DNA of 64,000 nt, taken from Lamellibrachia satsuma (lineage: Eukaryota > Annelida > Polychaeta > Sabellida > Siboglinidae). Under the pieces are notes generated by a model. The model did no database searches and was not told the DNA's origin. It saw only the letters and a list, made by a program, of their open reading frames with translations. Below, one piece after another: positions 24,083 through 36,000 of this stretch (position 1 is the first letter of the stretch; the number at the start of each line of letters is the position of its first letter). Position numbers and translations under genes: made by a program. The stretch lies in assembly GCA_033239005.1 (NCBI GenBank), contig BSQZ01000036.1:2146001-2210000 (forward strand), given 5' to 3'.

Positions 24083-24228
24083 ATTTGTATGTTTTGGCAG
24101 CACTGATATATGACACAATCTCATGATATGTTATTCAGTATTGAGCATAGTCAGACTATAATAAATTATGTTCTGGCTTATTGTGGATCAATATACATCC
24201 TTGTTCAGAAGCAACATGGAAAAAGACC

Positions 24229-24466
24229 TTTATGCGGGACAAAGCTACCTACAAAAGAGTTAATGACATGGAAACCGTGGCTCGTTTGCTGAAGACAACA
24301 AAGTCAAATGTATGTTTGTATACGAGCTTTATAATAAGCCAAATAGAAAAATGCAATACAATAATATGTATACATCATAAATACATTATTTTTATACAAT
24401 GAAAATAGTTGTGACCTAGTTTATATACTCTGACAAAATATCAGCAAAGGTGGGGGAACCAACCAC
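24229..24466 (+). repeat. 238-bp direct repeat, unit 1
   Basis: Identical by eye to 24774-25011. Period 545 bp, with unrelated sequence between. A shorter shared block, CATGGAAAAAGACCTTT, occurs at 24216 and 25059. This looks like a recent local duplication. Confidence 0.9.
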
Positions 24467-24773
24467 CAAAGGTGGGGGAACCCACCACCGAACATATATC
24501 ACACAAAGTTAGTAAACCGACCCAACTAGAAATCATACAAACACTGGTGTAGATGGGGTAGGAGGGTGGGTAAAAACATTAAAAAATATCGAGAGCAACA
24601 AATATTTTACCTTCGTAAACTTTGGCCAATATCGAAAGAGAGGCTAATTATTATGCGTGCATTTTGATTGTAAGAAATTGTCACATGGTGAGGTCGGCTT
24701 ACCGTACAATCAAAATATAAGCTGCAGCCTTGCCCACATAAATATCATTTGAGTTTTCACTTCAAATGATGGT

Positions 24774-25011
24774 TTTATGCGGGACAAAGCTACCTACAAA
24801 AGAGTTAATGACATGGAAACCGTGGCTCGTTTGCTGAAGACAACAAAGTCAAATGTATGTTTGTATACGAGCTTTATAATAAGCCAAATAGAAAAATGCA
24901 ATACAATAATATGTATACATCATAAATACATTATTTTTATACAATGAAAATAGTTGTGACCTAGTTTATATACTCTGACAAAATATCAGCAAAGGTGGGG
25001 GAACCAACCAC
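24774..25011 (+). repeat. 238-bp direct repeat, unit 2
   Basis: Second copy of 24229-24466. Both contain the AAAGGTGGGGGAACC phrase, which appears a further time at 24468-24482. Confidence 0.9.
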
Positions 25012-25201
25012 ACAAGGTCAATCTGTAATGCATGATTGCAGAATGGCTCCCCCACCCCATGGAAAAAGACCTTTCTCTGCTACAGTTAGACCTACTAATC
25101 ATCAAAATTAGATATTTGCGAAGCAATACCTCCACACTGGGGAAAGCATCCCTGATATTTCTCATGATCAACATATAATACATCATCGCCTCTGGTGAGA
25201 C

Positions 25202-25543
25202 TTCACTTGTACTATGGTTAATCCTGGTATGAGTGTACCGCTTGTACTATGGTTAATCCTGGTACGAGTGTACTGTTTGTACTATGGTTAATCCTGGTAC
25301 GAGTGTACCGCTTGTACTATGCATGGTTATTCCTCGTACAAGTGTACTGCTTGTACTATCGGTACAAGTGTACTGCTTGTACTCCTGGTACAAGTGTACA
25401 AGTGTACTGGTACAAGTGTACTGCTTGTACTATCGTTAATCCTGGTACAAGTGTACCACTTGTACAAGTGTACAAGTGTACCACTTGTACTATGGTTAAT
25501 CCTGGTACGAGTGTACCACTTGTACTATGGTTAATCTGGCACT
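25202..25543 (+). repeat. about 35-bp minisatellite
   Basis: About ten units built from CTTGTACTATGGTTAATCC and TGGTACGAGTGTACC, some shortened. The units contain the inverted pair GGTAC/GTACC and GTACAAGTGTAC, so the array can fold on itself. The open frames across it are repeat artefacts. Confidence 0.9.
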
Positions 25544-25554
25544 GCAGAGCTGTG

Positions 25555-26253
25555 TACCTTTGAAGAAAGTGTTATGGAAAGAAGACTGCCACCATCGGCA
25601 AAAACCGTATATGCACACAAATCATCATTATAATGTTTAATTTGTTTATATAAATACAAATACTTTGTTTCTTTTGTCTTATTTTGTTGCGTTCACTTTG
25701 TTAGATCATAATCATATGTAAAGGGTTGAAGCGATCAGTCGCGAATGTGCGAGGGTGACGATGCAGATGTGGGCCAATGAGGCCTTCAAGGGGTCGGCAT
25801 CGATTGGCCAACAATCTCAGTCATTTTGGCCATCACAGGTTGACATGTATGCAAACATGGCATTCTGTATATACGACATATGGATCAACCGATTTCATTC
25901 TGCACAATATATCCATCCAAAAGATTGCAATTTGAAAATACCTCGAAGCACTGTTTGACTACATGGAAGCGAGTCATCTATACTGAAATTGTCTACCATT
26001 CGTTTTGTAACAAGAAACACCTAGAAGTCCTAGTAAACAACATATATCATTCAAAAAGGTTTATGTTTACAAAATAAAAAATAGCAATGTAAAAGGTGTG
26101 TGCATGCATGCGCACCTTCAATATCGACCTTAGTTCGGCATTTTCAAGCAGAAGCACGACAATCGAAATAGTTCAATAATATTCCCTTGCGGTAATGACT
26201 GATATCTAATGCTACAGTGATGCCGTTTGTCAAGATTCATGAAACCAATTCCC

Positions 26254-26256
<3 letters not shown>
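25555..26256. other. no recognisable gene
   Basis: AT-rich with short frames. It lies downstream of the caspase polyadenylation signal in gene orientation. Confidence 0.4.

Positions 26257-26315
<59 letters not shown>
26257..26315. repeat. (TC)n microsatellite
   Basis: Nearly pure TC dinucleotide over 59 bases. Confidence 0.98.
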
Positions 26316-26320
<5 letters not shown>

Positions 26321-26627
26321 CATGAAACAATATTGATTAGATTGAGATATATTTTATTTCCTTGTTAGTGCTTCCGATAAAAATCATTGTTTTGTTTAAT
26401 TAATTGATCTTTATTACAAAAGGATGATCTATATGCATGTAGGCCTGCGTGGGCATTAACAAACCAACGAGTTTGGTGCTGCCGAGTTACAGGCGCGTCC
26501 CACTCCGCCGGACGAGTCAGCCGTCTTACAGTCAAGCTTACCGAGCACCTTTACCTCATGATTTAGATTGTATCAGTTTCAGTTTATTAGAGACATATTT
26601 TTCTAGGCTTCCGAATCAGTTTCAATG

Positions 26628-26633
26628 TTTATT
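26628..26633 (-). terminator. polyadenylation signal candidate
   Basis: AATAAA on the minus strand, about 210 bases after the caspase stop. A second AATAAA lies at 26588-26583. Confidence 0.55.
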
Positions 26634-26840
26634 TTTTTCCTCAACTGAAATGCTGTTGTTCGATAACGTGATATAGAGCTCATAATATAAGACTGTGCAT
26701 TGATAGTGATTTTCTTGTATGAAACTCTTCACGGGTATCTGTGCATATACGTGCATGTGTCTGCATGTTCTGTGGCACTTTTCATCTCCCGCCTGTCGTG
26801 TAATGTGCACACGGGCGAGTCTAGTCAACAGGCCTGGTCA

Positions 26841-27005
26841 CTAGTTCGTTGCCTGAATGCTGCCGCTGCGCCCAGGGGTGTCATTCTGGCTTGGTTTAGC
26901 ATATCCCGGGAAGAAGTACAACTTCTTTGTCAGTTGGTCATCCGTATTAGATAACCCAATGAGCTTTTCATCAGAGGTCACTCGCTTGGTCACTCTCCTC
27001 CTCAC
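26841..27005 (-). CDS. CASP2-like: caspase exon 8 (p10 end, stop)
   Basis: 165 nt including the stop, acceptor GAACTGTTGCCAG|GTGAGG. It encodes [17 protein letters not shown], then [20 protein letters not shown] and a 13-residue tail. The [10 protein letters not shown] block is the conserved caspase end. The intron side consists of a 31-bp minisatellite right up to the acceptor. Confidence 0.94.
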   Translation of the reverse strand: MRRRVTKRVTSDEKLIGLSNTDDQLTKKLYFFPGYAKPSQNDTPGRSGSIQATN

Positions 27006-30000
27006 CTGGCAACAGTTCACACAGTTTACAGAGTTAGGGTGCATAAGTAACAATAGTTTACAGAGTTAGGCACATAAGTAACAACAGTTTACAGAGTTAG
27101 GGACATAAGTAACAACAGTTTACAGAGTTAAGGACATAAGTAACAATAGTTTACAGAGTTAGGGACATAAGTAACAACAGTTTACAGAGTTAGGCACATA
27201 AGTAACAACAGTTTACAGAGTTAGGGACATAAGTAACAACAGTTTACAGAGTTAGGGACATAAGTAACAACAGTTTACAGAGTTAGGGACATAAGTAACA
27301 ACAGTTTACAGAGTTAGGGACATAAGTAACAATAGTTTACAGAGTTAGGGACATAAGTAACAGCAGTTTACAGAGTTAGGGACATAAGTAACAATAGTTT
27401 ACAGAGTTAGGCACATAAGTAACAACAGTTTACAGAGTTAGGCACATAAGTAACAACAGTTTACAGACTGCAGCATGAAGAAGTAACAGGCTTTACAAAT
27501 TGCAATGTCGGGGGGGGGGGCGAATAAAAAGGTTTATACATCGCAGTGTTAGGGGCAGACATAACACAGTTTACATACTGCAGTGTCAGAGGGCAGATAC
27601 ACCAAAACACACAGGGCTGTTATTTGTAACTCCTTAAAAGGGAGTCAAGAAGATGAAGGGAAATAAATAAAATTCACTGAAAAACGGGTTTGAGACCATA
27701 CGATGGACTTCCTTTTTAAGCATGAATTAATAAATACATTTCCACATAGCAGGAATGGGTTAATTTCAACTGTAAATTTGCTAATTGAATTAGGTCATTT
27801 AAGTTAATTTAGTTAATTAACTTTACCAGAAAGGCTAGATTAAATTAATTAACTTCACCAAAAGGGGGTAATTTAACTGACAAATTCCCAATTAACTCTT
27901 AATTAAGTGCTCATTTAACAGTTGGTATTACTGGATAGTTCACACCCATGTTACTCAGGCATTTCCAAAAGGCATGCAGTCACTATTCCAGTCACTAGCC
28001 TGAGAGAGATCAGGTTCAGGCTTGCGTGAATGGGATTGAGAACATCACAGAGAATATAGACACTGTAGTAACTGGAGTGGCCTGGTCAGTCAGGCTTCTG
28101 GGAATTGAAGGTAAGGCCTAGACAAGGCATCTACTAGGAGAAGGCAGTTTTAGTTGAGCCACTGGGTTAGTTGAGCCACCCATGTTTCCCAGAAAACTAC
28201 AGCAACGACACTTACACGGTACCACACAGTGATTGAACATGCTATTAGAACATAACTGACGTACAATATTTTGTCACAACAGTCAGAAAATGCGAGTTAA
28301 AAGTATGTTTTTTGATGTTTTTTGAAACTTTTTGTGATTAATGTCTCTGGTGTGTAAACTATCAACGCATGTGACCAGACTTCATTGTCTGTGCACTTAC
28401 AAATGGTTTAACTGTGCACAGGGAAGAAGATTATTTACATCACTTTGCACCTTAATGGGAAGTTAATTAAAATAGCTTAATTGTCAAAACGGGGTTAGTT
28501 GGTCCACCCAATGCCCAAGGGAGGGTTAGTTGAGCAATGATTAAAGAACGAAGACGAATATCCTTTACCCCAAAATACATCAAGGAATAAATGTTTTCAA
28601 GCAAATTGGGACATCAGGTAGCTACAAAGCAACATATTAGCAGTTAGTTACACTAGTTGCAATTGGCCTATAAGCCTACATTAATTAAGTGTGCTGACTT
28701 ATTATTTAAGCATGTAGACTTGTCAGAGACGTGCTATACCCATACCAAGTCTATGTAAATTATACAAATAAAGCATTTACCCTACTTACGCTACACAATG
28801 ACTCAACTTACCCCACACCAAGTGTTAACTGAGCCACCTTACCAGCCCTATTTGAATAGATATATTATCTTGGTATAAAATGATCTACTAATAATCATAG
28901 TTTATATGAGTAAAACAATTTAGAGTTATGAATATAATTGTGCCTTAGAAATCAAAATGAATGAAAAATGGCTCAACTAACAGTGCCTTCCCTTATGCCT
29001 GTATTACTCTCTGTCTTCTGTGTGTAAGCCACTTTTATACCCCGTTGATTACATCATTACCTCTACCATGGGCTTTTAGTTTAAGTAACAATCTTTGATG
29101 TGGCACTTTATCGAAAGCTTTCTGAAAATCTAAGTAGACAACATCCACTGGTGACCCGTCATCTACCCGCTTTGTAATTTCTTCCAAAAACCATAAGAGA
29201 TTGGTTAGACATGACCTTGCTTTTAGGAACCCATGTTGAGATGTATTTATTAATTTATGTTTTACAAGGAATTCCAACATGTGGTCTCTAATTAATGTTT
29301 CTAGTAATTTGCATACAACTGATGCCAAACTCACTGGTCTGTAATTTCCTGACTTGTTCCTCGATCCCTTGTAAAATAGCAGCGTAATGGTTGCTTCTTT
29401 CCATTAGTGACAAATGGTGTATCAATTTGCTCTACAATTTCCTTAAAACTGCTTCCTCAACTGATTTAGCCCGTTGCAAATCCGGTTCATTGGTGTCCAA
29501 ATATGCAGTGTGTGAACAGTTTATGTAACATCAGCAGTTGATTTAATTAAAAAATACCTTTTTTTCAAATCATTGAAAGAATTGACTTTAGTCGTTAGAT
29601 CTGGTGAGGATCAAAATAGTAGATATCAAAAATGGGGTAAACACTGTGTTGGTCAAGGTGTATCATGGGCGTGACCTCCATCCTCTCGCCGATCACATGA
29701 CAAAATTATGAAATTTCACCAAGGAACAAAATTGTGATTTCTCAGCATTTCAATTTTCATTTCAGTAAATGCTTGAACAAGCATTAAGTAATTTAATGTT
29801 TGTCTGATAATTTCACAAAAAAACTACATACAAAGGTTGCACAAACGAGCTAGCATGTTGCAGTAGATACTAAGTAGGTTTAGTTTTTCGCAAACTTAAT
29901 TTGAAATGAGACTAGCAAAAATATTGAATTAATTAAGCACCTTTAAGCAGTTTTTGCGGTATCCCATCAACTCCAGGTGATTTATTATCTTTCATCTTCT

Positions 30001-33000
30001 TAATTTTCTTTGCTGTAATTTCAGAAGTTACAAATAACTGATCTGATATCTTCTGTGGTAAAAACTTCGCTGAAATACTGGACTATGATAAACTACTCCT
30101 ATTGTTAAATTTGAGTTCTTGGGAACTATGTCATGCCAAATTGCTTCCTTACAATCTGCTTCACTTTTCAGTGTTATTTCATATGATTTAATAGATTTTT
30201 TTAAATATATAAAATGACTCCACCTCCCCTTCTCTCTCGCCTATCCTTCCTAAACAGTACATAGTATGTCAGTGCTAACTCAGCATCTACTATATCTTTA
30301 TTTGCCCATGATTCTGTGATACCTATTACATGAAGGTAAATATCTGCTCCCATGATGTCTAACTGGCTTTTTTGTTTACTATGCTCCTGGCATTTAAGCA
30401 TACATTTCTGAAATAAATTTTAATAGCAAATATTGCCTAAACAAGTACCAAGGCCTCTTTTTAGTCTATGTTTAATATACACATAATAACACTACTTATT
30501 TTATCAATATTCCACACTTTATCCAATTTAAGTTTCAAATTGGAAATCGGTTTTGAGTGGGGTACCTCAAGGATCAGTATTAGGACCTATATTATTCTTA
30601 ATTTATATCAATGACTTGGATGACAGTATAACAAGTAACGTACTGAAATTTGCGGACGACACAAAACTGTTTAGAAAGGTTAATACTGATGGTGATAAAC
30701 AACATTTACAAAACGATCTAGACAGATTAGTGAAATGGTCTGAGAAATGGCAGATGCTGTTCAATTTTGGGAAATGTAAATGCCTACATACAGGACATGG
30801 GAACTTGAATGTAAACTATAAAATGGGAGCTACTGTTCTTGGTACTACTGTAAAAGAAAAGGACTTAGGAGTTACAATAAGCGCTGATATGAAAGTTTCA
30901 GAGCAGTGTGGTATTGCAGCTTCAAAGGGTAATCAAATTCTTGGATTGATTAGAAGAAACATAACATACAAGGGAAAAAAGTTAATTATACCTCTTTATA
31001 AAGCAATAGTTAGACCTCATTTAGAATACTGTATACAAGCATGGAGACCATATCGTAAGAAGGATATAGATACGCTTGAACGCATACAAAGGAGAGCAAC
31101 TAAAATGATTCCAGAACTTAGAGACCTTAGTTATGAAGAACGCCTGAAAGAATGTGGTTTAACAACTCTAGAGACAAGGAGGTTAAGAGGAGATCAGATT
31201 GAAGTTTTTAAGATATTGAATGGGTATGAAAATATTGATAGAAATATGTTTTTCTCACTCAAGAAGGATAGCAGAACTAGAGGACATGAGGTAAAATTAG
31301 TAAAGGATCAATGTAGATTGGACATCAGGAAGCACTCGTTCTCACAGAGGACAGTAAATGAATGGAACAAACTGTCTACAGATTGTGTAACTGCTAGCAG
31401 CGTGAATATGTTTAAAAACAAGGTTGACACATATATCAGAAGGGCGGGTTATAAGTAGGTGAACATTGTTGGACTCTCGATAAGCCAATGGCTTCCTTGT
31501 CCACTTGCCATCTGGGCCTTTGGCTTGGATGGCAAATCTTGTTAAATCTTGTTAAATATCCTGTCCACCAAATTCAATTCTGTGTTTTCCTCAAGATATT
31601 CCCGCCAAGATCTCAAATCTCTTTCCAACAAATAATGTATGTAGTTAGTACTAGTTACCCAGTTTTGTTAACTTGGTGGTTGAATATAGGAGGAAATACT
31701 TAACCCTGCAAATCTTCAGCCACAAAATTCCATTCACACAAAAATATTAAATTTAACAAGCATCTACAACTTTTAAAATGTGATCAAATGCTCCATGAAC
31801 AAATGTCTTGGTATGTAAATATTTATGAGTACAAAGTTACAAAACACATTTCTGTTATAAGTCAACAATAATGTTCAGATTTGTTTGATGATAATAATAG
31901 TGTTCCTCAGATGTAATAAGTAATTCCATCAATCTATATGAACATTGTATTATCATGACAGTAATGTTTACAAACCTACTTGTGATTTTAGAACTTATAA
32001 AATAAGTAAACAATAACAATTAGCATATATTATTTCAATAATGACTTGCATCTATTGCTAAACTTAAACAATCACATACGAATGTAATCTGCATTTCTAC
32101 CAAAACAGTGTTAATTGAGCTAAATTTAACTGTTAGTTTAATTGAAGAATTCTGAAGGTTAATTTAATTTAATTGGACAATTTCTGAGTTAATTGTAATC
32201 TAATGAATTAACTGTTCAAGTCAATTGTCCCATGTCTGCCACAATGTTTTCTAAAAGTTATGTCTAACCCAAAAAAAACTTTGTTTTAAAGAAGTGGCTA
32301 AATTAGTAGAATAATAGATAAACGGCCACCAGTAAATATTGTCTACTTCAATTTTCAGAAAGTGGCACATCAAAGATTGTTACTTATTCAAAAATGCAGT
32401 GTAATGAGATGGTATACGCAACTAGATAGCAAGATGGCTGAGTGACATGTGATAAGAATTACAGAAGATGGGGAAACTTCAAACTAGAAATCAGTTTATA
32501 ATGGAGATGAAACTTGCTAAGTTCTGAAGATATTGTTTATTACTACCAGTATATACATTTGATGTCATCCATACTCATCCGTACACAAACCACTGTGTCT
32601 CAACAAATGTTAATTGGTAAAAGCATCATGAAAATATACCTCTGTGAGCAGATGCACAATATCATCTTCGTAGGCACGCTCGGCAAATGTGTCAACAAGA
32701 TCATTTATAAACCAGCTGCCTTCTCGTGAGTGCCTGAATGACGCATGGTCTGGAAGAAAGAGGATATTTATCTCTCACTGGCTTATCTAAATGACAAGTA
32801 ATGAGTGTATTACTTGTTTATGTGGTTCAGCATTAAGAAAGGAACCTGGCTGATGAAATAAAACTGTGCCCCCTCCCACTTCCCAATTACCATCCAGCCG
32901 AAGGGGTCAGAATTATTTGCTTAACAATAAGTTAAGGTGAGGCGAGATGCTCCGATGCGACAAATTGTTACCCCCTCCATCTAGCCATAAGGCTCAAAAA

Positions 33001-36000
33001 TAAGAATTTCAAGATAGCCAGATGGAGTCGCATATCACCATGTCCATCTGATTATAGTACAGTTGTAGCCGAAGCAGAACATGTGATAAGCTGTTCATAT
33101 TTATACAAATCATCCTTACCAAAGTGGGACTATGTAGGGTAGGCTGGGGCAAGGAGCCCACATGGGGTAAGATGCCCCCCTCACATTTCCCTTGCTGTAT
33201 GTCTCTAGTGGATGAATGCAATACTCCTATTCTGCCCAAAAGCACATACAGATGAAATAAAACAAATCAGCATTTACAATTTTTCTGCAAAGCTGATGCA
33301 AATTGTTTTTATTGTAGAGGTGCCACATCATAAAAACTACATTTATTAACATTCCTATTGTTTCCTAATAAACTGGAATTCATCACAAACAAGTTGAACT
33401 CGTTGATCATGAGTCAGCAAACGGGAAGGGGAAGCTAAAGGGAAAGTGACTGGCGGCTAGACGAAGGACACAGAACTGCGGAGTAAAAAAATGCAGCGAG
33501 TGAAGGTGACATTTGAAAGGCAAGTGGGCTGGAATATAAAATAATCTTGAAATCAAATAAGTCACATCACCACATCATTATAACAATTTGCTGTGATCAC
33601 CCAGATAGCAGGACCAACGCTGGACTAACTATGGTACCATTGGCATTGAGTGAACACCATTGGGTCAATGCTATGCAATCGACACAATCTTCAGGTCAAC
33701 CAAGTGTAATGTGGTTCAATGACTGACCCGAGACGTACATTATATAATATTTATTAATTCGACATTTACATATGACAATGTTGGCCCACCGTGGGGCCAA
33801 CATTGTAAATTTCAAAAAGGGAATTGGTTATACACTGTCACAGACTTAATTTCATACGTTAAGTTTCAAAAATGCAAATGGAGGAAATGTGTTATTACTT
33901 ACAAATTCGACATCACATTACACCCTCTGTTAACATCTATTTCTGACAAAAAGTGTATAATAAAAAACTACACGTTCGGAAGACAAGACAAGGTCGCACA
34001 AAATTGCTACTATTTTCTGGTGCACGACTTGAATCTACTGCACTAAGTTGGTGGCAAAAGCGGTACATTGGTCGTCGGAGATGCAGCGGTGTGACAATTC
34101 GTCTTGTGCATGCATGTATTCAGCCATGCGCAATTATTCCGGCAAATAAATGAATACCTTTCACAACTTTACATCACTGTTCCAGTGATATTAAACACAT
34201 TTTAATGGAATACACACAAAAAATTTACAATGTGCCGTAAGATGAATGTGTTGCACTGTTGGTATGTGGCTGTCATGAGCTGTGTAGTAATACTTTCTAC
34301 ATCTCCTCACCCTAATACACTAATACAATTCTTCTCGTTTCTGCTGTTGAACTTTCCCCCAACTGACACAGTTAAAAAAAATTAAAACTGAAAGTTGATA
34401 GTGGACGTTAAATATATGAGGAAAAAGAAGAAGCTGAGTCTTATAATAACTCGATGCAAGATATGTCCTGTTTTGGGTGCTTAAACATGTACATCCATGA
34501 AATACAGTTATTTTTCACTAACGTTAAATTACAATTAAGACTTGGGCAAAGGCAAACCATGTATGAACCCTGGCGGAATTGTGCCAATGTTGGGCCACTT
34601 TGTGATGGTTTCACTAAAGATCTATAAAGAGCTCACAAGGAAAATCCATCACAAAACAGATTCCAGCATTATATCTTTAAAGCATTTTCATAATGCATGT
34701 GACTAATATAATTAAAACTATCATAAGCTTAAGAGCAACATGTTCATCATAGCTCAACTGTGGGCACACATTTGTATAATATATTGCAAAGTTGTCAAAA
34801 TTGGTTGAACACATGTCTTATTGACCACTTTTTAACCACCTTTGATACTTTCAACCACCTTATATACTATGTAACCGATGTCCAGTGTCTCAACACACAT
34901 GCACGCATGCACGCACGCACGTACGCACGCGCACACACACACGCCAAACAAAAAAAACACCCGAGGAATAAGTATGCGTTGGCCCAACATTGGCCCAGTG
35001 AAAATACAACCACATTGGCCCAATATTGGCCTAACGGAAGTGTAGTACAAACCCACGTTGGCCCAACTTCATGCCAACCAGTTGGGCCAATGTAAGGCAG
35101 ATGAGCAAAATGACGTTGGCCCAACGTGGGTAGCCAACGTTGGGCCAACACCAGATACCCACATTGGCCCAGTGTGTACCTGCTATCTGGGCAGACACCA
35201 CGTTTTTTCAATTGGTGTATATTCTGTTATCCTTACCCGGGACAGCGGAGAATGCCTTGATCATATCTGCCTTTGCGTGTGTTTTTGGTATTGGTTGTGC
35301 GTCTGGTGAGTCACTGATGCTCATTTGTTTCACTGAGGCTGTCAAGTTTGTGATGCCTGAGTCTGCTTGGACTGTTGGCACTCCCGATGTTGTGCTGTCT
35401 ACAATATTACATACAACAGTAAAATATAGCCTTGATTATCCAGACTCCGCACTGTGGCACCACCATTTGTCGCACACATCTTTGCCTGGAGCGCAGAGCG
35501 GGGGTCCTCATTGTGATGGAAATTATGTAAGTGCCCAGAATTAAAAGGACTAACATCAAGGCACTAGCTAAAATGCTTTTTTGGTGTGCACACAAAGTAT
35601 AATATTGTATGCTACATGCCAAAATAAAAAATTATGAAAAATTTATTTATAGGTAAAATCAGATGTTTAATGTGTCTAACTCACAAAGCACACGTAAAAA
35701 ATTCAAAGTTAATTAGATGAACAATCACGTGGTTTTGTAACATCAATAATGATATGAGTTTACATTCAGTCAGTGATTTCTATGCAATGCTTCAGTATAG
35801 TTTCACTCGCGTTTCTATAATGAGTGATGGCAATATCAATTTTCCAAAATAAAACGTATAATGTAACGATTTAGAACCACTAGCCTCTAGTGATACCGCA
35901 GAATTATCTTAAAATTTGGCTCTTTTGGAGCAGTTTAGTGATAACAGTAGCCTTTGACTTCAAACTTATTTACTTTCTGACCGAACCATGAAAACGACCA

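Noticed and set aside
25249..25563. 104-codon frame in the 35-bp minisatellite
   Set aside because: The translation follows the repeat; frames on the same strand are equally open.
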